Of a stretch of DNA of 64,000 nt, positions 56,643-64,000 are shown piece by piece (the first letter of the stretch is position 1; each line of letters begins with the position of its first letter). Below the pieces are notes generated by a model. It ran no database searches and was not told where the DNA came from. It saw nothing but the letters and a program-made list of their open reading frames with translations. The position numbers were made by a program, and so were the translations under genes. Source of the stretch: Pseudohongiella sp. O18. GTDB taxonomy: Bacteria; Pseudomonadota; Gammaproteobacteria; Pseudomonadales; Pseudohongiellaceae. The stretch spans positions 124,001-188,000 of the forward strand of contig NZ_JAJSAR010000001.1 of assembly GCF_021729085.1 (NCBI RefSeq). Direction: 5' to 3'.

Positions 56643-57986
56643 CTACTCGACAGCACGCACGATATCTGCCAATTGTGTGGCATACCGGCTGACCTGCTCA
56701 GCCTGCTCACCCTCGACCATGACCCTGATCAGAGGCTCGGTCCCTGACGGGCGCAGAAGCACTCGACCACGACCAGCCATTTCAGATTCGAGCTGCTTGA
56801 CTGCATTGATCACATTGATGTCATTCATCACCCGCTGCTTGTCCGCAATACGGACATTGATCATGGTCTGCGGCATTTTTTGCATTTCAGTGCACAGCGC
56901 GTTCAGCGAACTGCCTGTCTGCACCATCGCCGCCAGAACCTGTAGCGCAGAGACGACGCCGTCGCCAGTAGTCGTCGCATCCAGGCAGATGATATGGCCG
57001 GATGACTCCCCACCGAGCTGCCACTGGTGCTGCTTAAGAGCCTCCATTACGTACCGGTCGCCCACACTGCTGCGCACAAACGGCACTGCCAGTGACTTCA
57101 GGCCCAGCTCAAGACCCAGATTGCTCATCTGTGTGCCAACCACACCACCCAGGTTGACGCCTCGTCGTCGACGGTCCTTCGCAATGATAAACAGCAATTC
57201 ATCACCATCAACGATGTTGCCCAGGTGGTCGATCATGATGACACGGTCACCATCACCATCGAAGGCAATACCCAGGTCGGCCTTCTCGGACAGCACCTCT
57301 CTAACCAGTTGGTCGGGCGCTGTGGAGCCGCAGCCCTCATTGATATTCAAACCATCCGGCTTCACGGAGATTGCCTTGACACTGGCACCCAGTTCAGAAA
57401 ATACACTGTTGGCAATGTGATAGGTTGAACCGTTGGCACAATCGACCACAATCCTCAGGCCTCGCAGCACACTGCCACCAGGAATCGTGCGCTTGCAGAA
57501 CTCGATGTAACGCCCAGCCGCATCAGAGATTCGCGACGCCTTGCCCAGCTGCTGGGAAGGAACCGTGGTCAGGTCGCGCTCAAGGTATTCCTCGATGGCA
57601 AGCTCGGTTTCGTCAGGCAACTTGGCGCCGTCCCCAGAGAAAAACTTGATGCCATTATCCTGGAAAGCGTTGTGGGAAGCACTGATGACGATACCTGCTT
57701 GCGCCTGAAAGGTTCGTGTCAGATACGCAATAGCGGGCGTTGGCATCGGACCAAGCATGTGGATATCTACGCCTGCGGAGGCGAGCCCCGCCTCCAGCGC
57801 CGACTCGAACATATAGCCGGAGATGCGCGTATCTTTGCCGATCAGAATCTTGCTACGACCACCACTCTCCCGCGCAAAGACCTTGCCAGCGGCCCATCCC
57901 AGTTTCAGCATGAAATCAGGCGTGATGGGATACTCACCTACGTGCCCGCGAATTCCGTCAGTACCAAAGTATCGTTTTTCCTGCAT
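56643..57986 (-). CDS. glmM: Phosphoglucosamine mutase
   Basis: A 447-aa enzyme that makes glucosamine-1-phosphate for peptidoglycan and LPS. The N-terminal YFGTDGIRG, the phosphoserine in [17 protein letters not shown], the metal-binding DGDGDR loop and the C-terminal [12 protein letters not shown] are all present. Downstream of folP on one strand. Confidence 0.97.
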   Translation of the reverse strand: MQEKRYFGTDGIRGHVGEYPITPDFMLKLGWAAGKVFARESGGRSKILIGKDTRISGYMFESALEAGLASAGVDIHMLGPMPTPAIAYLTRTFQAQAGIVISASHNAFQDNGIKFFSGDGAKLPDETELAIEEYLERDLTTVPSQQLGKASRISDAAGRYIEFCKRTIPGGSVLRGLRIVVDCANGSTYHIANSVFSELGASVKAISVKPDGLNINEGCGSTAPDQLVREVLSEKADLGIAFDGDGDRVIMIDHLGNIVDGDELLFIIAKDRRRRGVNLGGVVGTQMSNLGLELGLKSLAVPFVRSSVGDRYVMEALKQHQWQLGGESSGHIICLDATTTGDGVVSALQVLAAMVQTGSSLNALCTEMQKMPQTMINVRIADKQRVMNDINVINAVKQLESEMAGRGRVLLRPSGTEPLIRVMVEGEQAEQVSRYATQLADIVRAVE

Positions 57987-58077
57987 CGTAGACGATTCCT
58001 TATTGTTCTTTGATCGTTGTGATATCTGCCATCAGTGTTTACTGCCGCAGATTCAGCCAGCGAACGCCATCAGCGCG

Positions 58078-58974
58078 CTAGCCATGTTGTACTGTTGCCG
58101 CCAGAACCCGCATGGCATCGACTGTCTCTGGCACATCGTGAACACGTATGATGTCTGCGCCATTCGCAGCCGCTATGACTGCCGCCGCCAGACTGCCCGC
58201 CATACGCTGATCAACCGGCCGATCCACGACACGACCAATCATCGATTTTCGCGACATACCGACCAGCACCGGCAGATTGTGCCGCCCCCGAAAATAGCTC
58301 AAGTGTGCCAGCAGATGATAATTGTGTTCGTCAGATTTACCAAACCCGAAACCAGGATCAACACACAAACGTGATCGGTCGATTCCTGCGGCCTCTGCAC
58401 TGATAACGCGCCGACTGAGAAAATCATCCACTTCTTCGAGAACATTCTGGTAGCTCGGCTGATCCTGCATATTGGATGGCTGGCCCTGCATATGCATCAG
58501 GCAGACGGCCATTTCGCTGGCGGCGGCAGCGGCGAGTGCACCTTCACGCTGCAGGGCCCGCACGTCATTAACCATGCCCGCACCCGATGCAGCTCCCGAG
58601 GTGATGACCGACGGCGTGCTGGTGTCGATCGAGATGATGACATCCAGCTCTCCGGCAATCGCCTCAACAACCGGTATTACCCGGTCGAGCTCCTCCTGCT
58701 CTGAGACCGGTCTGGCGCCAGGCCGGGTCGACTCACCGCCAACATCAAGCAAAGCAACACCCGCCGCGACCATGGACTCTGCCTGGCGCAGTACTTTGTC
58801 GATTGATACGGAGAAGGAGGTTTTTCGTGCGGCAAATTGACCGCCATCCGAGAAGGAGTCAGGCGTTACATTAATGACGCCCATGACAACAGGCGTAGAG
58901 AGATCAAGCCAGCGGCCTGAACAACACAGCCCCCGTTGCCGGGGGCGTGCCAGATTGGATCTATCAGTTGTCAT
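58078..58974 (-). CDS. folP: Dihydropteroate synthase
   Basis: A 298-aa enzyme joining dihydropterin pyrophosphate and p-aminobenzoate. MGVINVTPDSFSDGG and DVGGESTRPGA are the pterin-binding signatures; DPGFGFGKSDEHN and GMSRKSMIGRV continue them. An N-terminal segment of some 25 residues with two cysteines (GLCCSGRW) precedes the barrel; the true start may be slightly inside it. It follows ftsH by 34 bases, as in E. coli. Confidence 0.96.
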   Translation of the reverse strand: MTTDRSNLARPRQRGLCCSGRWLDLSTPVVMGVINVTPDSFSDGGQFAARKTSFSVSIDKVLRQAESMVAAGVALLDVGGESTRPGARPVSEQEELDRVIPVVEAIAGELDVIISIDTSTPSVITSGAASGAGMVNDVRALQREGALAAAAASEMAVCLMHMQGQPSNMQDQPSYQNVLEEVDDFLSRRVISAEAAGIDRSRLCVDPGFGFGKSDEHNYHLLAHLSYFRGRHNLPVLVGMSRKSMIGRVVDRPVDQRMAGSLAAAVIAAANGADIIRVHDVPETVDAMRVLAATVQHG

Positions 58975-59008
58975 TCGTGCCGACTAGCTGCCACTCATGA
59001 AAGGACGA

Positions 59009-60955
59009 TCAATGTTCGCTGGCCGGACCACCGATCGGATTGTCAGTCCGCTCGCTTTCATCGCTGACCTTGTCGTCGCTCGCATCAGAGCGCGCAGAGC
59101 CGGACCCACTGCTCGGGTCAGACCAGTCAGCTGGTGGACGGGGCTTGCGCCCGTCCATGATGTCATTGATCTGCTCAACGTCAATGGTTTCGTACTCCAT
59201 CAAGGCGTCTTTCATCAACTCAAGCTTGTCGCGGTTCTCATCCAGCAAGCGCTTGGCAGTGCCATAGCAATAATCAATGATACGCTTGATCTCTTCGTCG
59301 ATCAGTTTTGCGGTTTCGCCCGAATGCTGAGTCTGCGACCCACCAGCTGAGCGCCCCAGGAACACTTCACCATCGTCCTCGGCATACATCAGTGGTCCCA
59401 GTTTTTCGGACAGACCCCACTTGGTTACCATGTTTCTGGCCATCTCGGTCGCGCGCTGGATGTCGTTGGACGCACCCGTAGTAACGCCTTCCTCACCCAG
59501 AGTCATCTCTTCCGCGATACGACCACCATAGAGGCTGCATATCTGGCTGATAATCGCGCGTTTGCTGATGCTGTAACGATCCTCTTCAGGCAGGAACATT
59601 GTCACACCCAGCGCACGGCCGCGCGGGATGATACTGACTTTATAGACAGGATCATGTTCCGGCACCAGGCGCCCCACGATCGCATGACCTGCTTCGTGGT
59701 AGGCAGTATTGGTTTTTTCTTTCTCGGACATGACCATGGACTTGCGCTCTGTGCCCATCATGATCTTGTCTTTGGCTTTCTCGAACTCCTCCATGGTGAC
59801 CAGGCGCTTGCTGGCACGCGCTGCAAACAATGCAGCCTCGTTAACCAGGTTGGCAAGGTCGGCACCGGAGAAGCCGGGCGTGCCGCGCGCAATCACTGCT
59901 GCATCAACGTTGTCCGCGATCGGCACTTTACGCATGTGCACCTTGAGAATCTGCTCGCGACCACGAATGTCCGGCAACCCTACGACAACCTGTCGGTCGA
60001 AACGACCAGGGCGCAGCAGAGCCGGATCAAGCACGTCAGGACGGTTGGTAGCTGCGATAACAATAATGCCGTCGTTGACCTCGAAACCGTCCATCTCAAC
60101 CAGCAACTGGTTCAATGTCTGCTCGCGCTCATCGTGACCACCACCAAGGCCGGCACCACGGTGACGACCTACTGCATCGATCTCGTCGATGAAGATAATA
60201 CAGGGAGCCTGTTTTTTGGCCTGATCAAACATGTCGCGTACACGAGACGCACCCACACCTACAAACATCTCGACAAAATCAGAACCCGAGATGGAGAAGA
60301 ATGGCACTTTGGCCTCACCGGCGATGGCTTTTGCAAGCAATGTCTTACCGGTACCCGGCTGACCGACCATCAGAATGCCGCGCGGGATGCGGCCACCCAG
60401 GCGCTGGAATTTGTCGGGCTCGCGCAGGAAGTCGACCAGCTCTTTGACGTCTTCCTTGGCCTCTTCAACACCAGCCACATCCGAGAATGTCACTTTGATC
60501 TGGTCTTCACCCAGCAGTTTGGCCTTGCTCTTGCCGAATGACATGGGACCGCCCTTGCCGCCGCCAGCACCACCCTGCATCTGCCGCATAAAGAAAAAGA
60601 ACAGCGCAATTATGATCAGAATCGGGAAACTGGCCACGAGCAGCTGCGTCCACAGGCTCTGCCGCTCAGGTTCCGAGGCCCTGATCTCAACGCCATTGTT
60701 AAACAGGTCAGACATCAGTTCATCGTCACCGATCATCGGGATCGTGGTGGTGAAACGGCTGTTGTCAGTACGGACGCCACTGACGGATACGCCGGAAATA
60801 TTGACCGACTCTACCTGCCCGCTGCGGACTTCCCGAATAAATTCGGAGTAATTAACCTGCGAAGTTGCCGGCTCCTGATTGATATTGTTGAACACTGTCA
60901 GCAATACCGCTGCAATCACCATCCAAAGCAGTAAATTCTTCGCCATGTCGTTCAA
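59009..60955 (-). CDS. ftsH: ATP-dependent zinc metalloprotease FtsH
   Basis: A 648-aa membrane AAA+ protease. Two transmembrane helices, at about 8-24 and 107-123, flank a periplasmic domain. The Walker A site is GQPGTGKT (198-205), Walker [12 protein letters not shown], and zinc is bound by HEAGH (420-424). The TTG at 60955 has AGGGGG six bases upstream; the ATG at 60946 (MAKNLLLW) matches the start used for E. coli, so either may be used. In E. coli ftsH is preceded by rlmE, but here the upstream 271 bases contain no such gene. Confidence 0.96.
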   Translation of the reverse strand: MNDMAKNLLLWMVIAAVLLTVFNNINQEPATSQVNYSEFIREVRSGQVESVNISGVSVSGVRTDNSRFTTTIPMIGDDELMSDLFNNGVEIRASEPERQSLWTQLLVASFPILIIIALFFFFMRQMQGGAGGGKGGPMSFGKSKAKLLGEDQIKVTFSDVAGVEEAKEDVKELVDFLREPDKFQRLGGRIPRGILMVGQPGTGKTLLAKAIAGEAKVPFFSISGSDFVEMFVGVGASRVRDMFDQAKKQAPCIIFIDEIDAVGRHRGAGLGGGHDEREQTLNQLLVEMDGFEVNDGIIVIAATNRPDVLDPALLRPGRFDRQVVVGLPDIRGREQILKVHMRKVPIADNVDAAVIARGTPGFSGADLANLVNEAALFAARASKRLVTMEEFEKAKDKIMMGTERKSMVMSEKEKTNTAYHEAGHAIVGRLVPEHDPVYKVSIIPRGRALGVTMFLPEEDRYSISKRAIISQICSLYGGRIAEEMTLGEEGVTTGASNDIQRATEMARNMVTKWGLSEKLGPLMYAEDDGEVFLGRSAGGSQTQHSGETAKLIDEEIKRIIDYCYGTAKRLLDENRDKLELMKDALMEYETIDVEQINDIMDGRKPRPPADWSDPSSGSGSARSDASDDKVSDESERTDNPIGGPASEH

Positions 60956-61163
60956 GGGAGACCCCCTTTTAATGTGTCATTTTCAAACTGATAAGACCGC
61001 CTAAACGGCCTTTGCCATTCCCTCAGATCCCGACGTCATTATTGTTGAGTTCGTGACTGCTGCGCTTGGCAACAATGAGACAACCGCGTCTCGCCGGCTG
61101 GATTTTCACTATCTGATACGTTATTAAGATGGGGACCGGATTCGATATTACAAGATACAACTC

Positions 61164-61193
61164 TTGATTGTCCAAGAAATGCTGACCTACAAT
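61164..61193 (+). promoter_or_regulatory. Sigma70-like promoter for yhbY
   Basis: TTGATT (61164-61169) and TACAAT (61188-61193) are 18 bases apart on the plus strand, giving a predicted start near 61200 and a leader of about 27 bases before the yhbY ATG at 61227. Confidence 0.6.
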
Positions 61194-61226
61194 GCGCGTC
61201 CTTTCTTCAAATCACCCGGATTTTTT

Positions 61227-61562
61227 ATGAGCAATCGCAAGCAACCACTGAGTAATCAGGAACTTAAAAAGCTTCGCGCTATCGCACACGGGCTCAAACC
61301 AGTCGTGACCATCGCCCAGAACGGGCTCAGCGAGGGCGTTTTGAAGGAAATAAACCGGGCTTTGGCACAGCACGAACTGATTAAAATAAAAGTCAGCGTC
61401 GGAGACAGGGATGCTCGTCAGGAAGTAACCGAAGAGGTGTGCCAGCAAACCGGCGCGCAATGTGTGCAGAGTATCGGCAATGTTGTGGTGCTGCTAAAGC
61501 CTGCCGCCAAACCCGATCCCAAACTGTCTAATCTGCTTCGTTTTGGCGGAACTCCGCAGTAA
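61227..61562 (+). CDS. yhbY: Ribosome-assembly RNA-binding protein YhbY
   Basis: A 111-aa CRM-domain protein that binds pre-50S particles. LRAIAHGLKPVVTIAQNGLSEGV and HELIKIKV are its conserved blocks. The ATG at 61227 gives the usual N-terminus MSNRKQPLSNQELK; an earlier in-frame start lies inside the promoter-leader region. Transcribed away from ftsH and towards greA, as in E. coli. The spacer to greA (61563-61617) contains a GGGCCA/TGGCCC hairpin. Confidence 0.93.
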   Translation: MSNRKQPLSNQELKKLRAIAHGLKPVVTIAQNGLSEGVLKEINRALAQHELIKIKVSVGDRDARQEVTEEVCQQTGAQCVQSIGNVVVLLKPAAKPDPKLSNLLRFGGTPQ

Positions 61563-61617
61563 TCGGGGCGCCGTCACCAATCTGGAGGGCCAGGCACTTG
61601 GCCCGGCCCGCCAGCGA

Positions 61618-62094
61618 TTAGAGGTGTTCTACCTGATCCACCTCGTACTCGATGTCGCCTGATGGTGCTTTGACCACCACAACGTCACCTTCTTCCTTAC
61701 CCATGATGGCTCGCGCGATCGGTGAGGCAACAGAGATTTTTCCGGCTTTTACATCAGCCTCATCTTCACCCACGATCTGGTAACGCACGGTCGCATCAGA
61801 CTCCAGATTCAGCAGCGTCACGGTAGAGCCAAAGATGACCTTGCCAGACTCGGCTATGGTCGTAACATCAATGATCTCAGAATCGGCGAGTTTGCCCTCG
61901 ATCTCCTTGATGCGACCTTCGCAGAAGCTCTGCTGCTCGCGGGCAGCATGGTACTCCGCGTTTTCGCGCAAATCGCCGTGTTCACGCGCCTCCGCAATAG
62001 CCTGGATGATTGCTGGTCGTTTCACCGTCTTCAACTCATTGAGTTCTGCGCGCAGTTTCTCCGCGCCGCCAATGGTCATGGGCACTTTTCTCAT
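61618..62094 (-). CDS. greA: Transcription elongation factor GreA
   Basis: A 158-aa factor that stimulates RNA cleavage in backtracked RNA polymerase. The ATG at 62094 ([15 protein letters not shown]) gives exactly the length of E. coli GreA, and GAGAG lies upstream. The coiled-coil tip acidic residues are in [16 protein letters not shown]. It follows carB but is separated from it by a strong terminator, so it has its own promoter or uses read-through. Confidence 0.96.
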   Translation of the reverse strand: MRKVPMTIGGAEKLRAELNELKTVKRPAIIQAIAEAREHGDLRENAEYHAAREQQSFCEGRIKEIEGKLADSEIIDVTTIAESGKVIFGSTVTLLNLESDATVRYQIVGEDEADVKAGKISVASPIARAIMGKEEGDVVVVKAPSGDIEYEVDQVEHL

Positions 62095-62135
62095 ATCACT
62101 CTCACAGATTCCCCTGGAATCTAAAATCAAGGAAT

Positions 62136-62175
62136 AAAAAAAATACCGGCGGGACTTCCCCAGGGAAGCCCCGCC
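62136..62175 (-). terminator. Rho-independent terminator after carB
   Basis: GGCGGG-A-CTTCCC (62148-62160) pairs with GGGAAG-C-CCCGCC (62163-62175) around two bases, and an A-run at 62136-62143 gives a T-tract on the minus strand. It ends the carB transcript 60 bases past its stop. Confidence 0.9.
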
Positions 62176-62232
62176 AGCACTCTCGACTCTATATAATGCT
62201 TAGTTTGGACTGCGTTGTCCAGCCACCAGGAA

Positions 62233-64000
62233 TCAGCTCACCGTCAGGCGCGCATGCAGCTCCTGTAGGGTGTAGACGGAAAGCTGATCACCGAATGCCA
62301 ATGCATCACACACTGCGCTGGCACTGGCCAGTGTCGTCGTGCAGAACACATCATGTCGCAGAGCAGTCCGGCGAATCGTTGATGAATCGGCGATCGCCTG
62401 CTTGCCTTCGGTTGTATTGACGATAAGGTCAATTTCCTCATTTTTGATCATATCAACAACATGAGGACGCCCTTCCATCACCTTGTTGACACGCTTGACC
62501 TCAAGACCCGCTGCCTCGATGACCGCCGCCGTGCCTGTCGTCGCAACCAGCGAGAAGCCCAGCTCATGGAAGCGTCTGGCAACCGCCGCCACTTTGGGTT
62601 TGTCTGCCTCACGAACACTGATGAAGACCGTGCCGCTGCGGGCAATTTCTTCACCGGCACCAAGCTGCGACTTGGCAAAGGCTTCCGCAAAAGTCTCACC
62701 AACACCCATTACTTCGCCGGTAGATTTCATCTCCGGACCCAGAATGGGGTCTACACCCGGGAACTTGTTGAACGGGAACACAGCCTCTTTAACTGCATAG
62801 GTTTTCGGTATGATCTCTTTGGTGAAGCCCTGTTCCGCCAGTGATGTACCGGCCATGCAGCGCGCCGCAACCTTGGCCAGCGACACACCGATGCACTTGG
62901 ACACAAACGGCACGGTACGCGAGGCACGCGGATTGACTTCAATCACATAGATTTCACCGTCCTGGTAGGCCAGCTGCGTATTCATCAGGCCAACCACGTT
63001 CAATTCTCTTGCCAGGCTGGCAACCTGCTCACGAATCAGATTCTGAACATCCGCCGGCAGGTTGTACGGTGGCAGCGAGCACGCTGAGTCACCTGAGTGA
63101 ACACCGGCCTGCTCAATATGCTGCATGATGGCACCGACGACGACATCCTTGCCGTCGCTGACCAGATCGACATCGATTTCGATGGCGGCATTAAGGAAGT
63201 AATCCAGCAGCACCGGACTGTCATTGCCGACCTTGACGACGTTGCGCATATAACGATTGAGTTCTTCCTCGTTATAGACGATCTCCATCGCGCGACCACC
63301 CAGCACGTACGACGGACGCACGACCAGCGGGTAGGAAATACGCTCGGCTTCTGCGATGCACTGTTCGACGCTGCGCACGATACAGTTCGGTGGTTGCTTC
63401 AGGCCCAGCTTCTGGATCAGTTTCTGGAAGCGCTCACGATCCTCGGCCAGATCGATGGCATCCGGGCTGGTACCAATGACAGGTACGCCAGCCTGCTCCA
63501 GTCGGGTCGCCAGGTTGAGCGGTGTCTGGCCGCCAAACTGAACTATCACACCCACTGGTTTTTCGACTGCCACAATCTCCAGTACATCTTCCAGCGTTAC
63601 CGGCTCGAAGTACAGGCGATCGGAGATGTTGTAGTCTGTAGAAACAGTTTCCGGGTTGCAGTTGACCATGATGGTCTCGTAACCGTCTTCCCGCATCGCC
63701 AGTGCCGCGTGCACGCAGCAATAGTCAAACTCAATGCCCTGACCGATGCGGTTCGGACCACCGCCAAGCACCATGATTTTTTTCCGGTCACTGGGCCGTG
63801 ACTCGCACTCCGGCTCGTAGCATGAATACATGTAAGCGGTTGTTGACTTGAACTCGGCGGCACAGGTGTCAACGCGCTTGTAGACCGGCCGCACACCCAG
63901 AGAATGCCTGCACTCGCGCACAGCCTGTTCGGTCTCAGCGAGCAGATCAGCCAGGCGTGCATCCGAGAAACCCTTACGTTTCAGCGCAAACAGCTGTTCC
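62233..64000 (-). CDS. carB: Carbamoyl-phosphate synthase large subunit, 5' end outside window
   Basis: The last 588 codons of carB; I read the frame open to the right edge (beginning [20 protein letters not shown]), so the N-terminal half lies outside. The subunit makes carbamoyl phosphate from ammonia (from CarA), bicarbonate and two ATP for arginine and pyrimidine synthesis. [12 protein letters not shown] precedes the second synthetase half; [16 protein letters not shown], the ATP-grasp stretch around [15 protein letters not shown] and [15 protein letters not shown] follow. The last 130 residues are the allosteric MGS-like domain ([18 protein letters not shown]). carA should lie further right. 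Confidence 0.96.
   Translation of the reverse strand, partial: EQLFALKRKGFSDARLADLLAETEQAVRECRHSLGVRPVYKRVDTCAAEFKSTTAYMYSCYEPECESRPSDRKKIMVLGGGPNRIGQGIEFDYCCVHAALAMREDGYETIMVNCNPETVSTDYNISDRLYFEPVTLEDVLEIVAVEKPVGVIVQFGGQTPLNLATRLEQAGVPVIGTSPDAIDLAEDRERFQKLIQKLGLKQPPNCIVRSVEQCIAEAERISYPLVVRPSYVLGGRAMEIVYNEEELNRYMRNVVKVGNDSPVLLDYFLNAAIEIDVDLVSDGKDVVVGAIMQHIEQAGVHSGDSACSLPPYNLPADVQNLIREQVASLARELNVVGLMNTQLAYQDGEIYVIEVNPRASRTVPFVSKCIGVSLAKVAARCMAGTSLAEQGFTKEIIPKTYAVKEAVFPFNKFPGVDPILGPEMKSTGEVMGVGETFAEAFAKSQLGAGEEIARSGTVFISVREADKPKVAAVARRFHELGFSLVATTGTAAVIEAAGLEVKRVNKVMEGRPHVVDMIKNEEIDLIVNTTEGKQAIADSSTIRRTALRHDVFCTTTLASASAVCDALAFGDQLSVYTLQELHARLTVS

Noticed and set aside
59654-60541. A 295-codon open frame antisense to ftsH
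   Set aside because: ftsH is certain from its Walker and HEAGH motifs; the reverse protein is unlike any known protein.

Overview
The window is a bacterial chromosome segment of moderately high G+C with no plasmid, phage, insertion-sequence or CRISPR signature. The right third fixes the lineage as a gammaproteobacterium. It carries, on the minus strand, the classical series carB, greA, ftsH, folP, glmM, tpiA, secG, tRNA-Leu(GAG), initiator tRNA-Met, rimP, nusA, infB, rbfA, truB, rpsO, pnp, with yhbY divergent from ftsH. This resembles Pseudomonas and the marine oligotrophic groups. The left part is rich in PQQ dehydrogenases, a molybdenum hydroxylase, a 7TMR-DISM kinase, an esterase and PA2778/PA2779-type genes, which suggests an aerobic heterotroph; the genus cannot be read from this window.

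Layout. 1-1.7 kb: a TRAP (TAXI) binding protein running off the left edge and a small lipoprotein. 1.9-6.0 kb: an iron-type alcohol dehydrogenase divergent from a two-gene molybdenum hydroxylase (IorA/IorB type). 6.0-15.8 kb: a redox and stress block with a redoxin/cytochrome c/copper monooxygenase/EF-hand fusion, oxyR, a candidate small RNA divergent from oxyR, a ClpP paralogue, an MMPL/RND exporter, a secreted redoxin, and the fpr/finR divergent pair. 15.9-19.5 kb: an inositol-monophosphatase-like enzyme, a 2OG-oxygenase-like protein, a membrane-anchored winged-helix regulator divergent from a secreted JAMM-like protein, and a DJ-1/PfpI protein. 19.5-27.6 kb: two PQQ dehydrogenases, with C-terminal and N-terminal cytochrome c modules respectively, flanking a large hybrid histidine kinase. 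27.7-37.9 kb: an SLC13/RCK transporter, a pirin with a divergent LysR gene, a carboxylesterase, a lipoprotein cysteine peptidase paired with a small membrane protein, MscS, an amidohydrolase and an orphan NarL-class histidine kinase. 38-42 kb: a phosphonate-type ABC transporter (phnD-C-E-E) and a small P-loop kinase. 42-46 kb: a YebC/YeeN-type protein, a periplasmic-sensor c-di-GMP protein and a DTW tRNA-modification enzyme. 46-64 kb: the translation, transcription and envelope housekeeping block.

How the parts fit. The left and middle are short units on both strands, typical of metabolic accessory content: periplasmic oxidation of alcohols and aldehydes feeding c-type cytochromes, peroxide and redox control (OxyR, FinR, redoxins), and several membrane sensors. 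The right block is long co-directional operons. Its best-resolved control point is the initiator tRNA: a sigma70-like promoter, the tRNA, and two successive intrinsic terminators before rimP-nusA-infB. No complete unknown defence or mobile system is visible. The most interesting candidates are the oxyR-divergent RNA, the four-module copper oxidase fusion, and the winged-helix/JAMM pair with 11-bp-spaced operator-like repeats.
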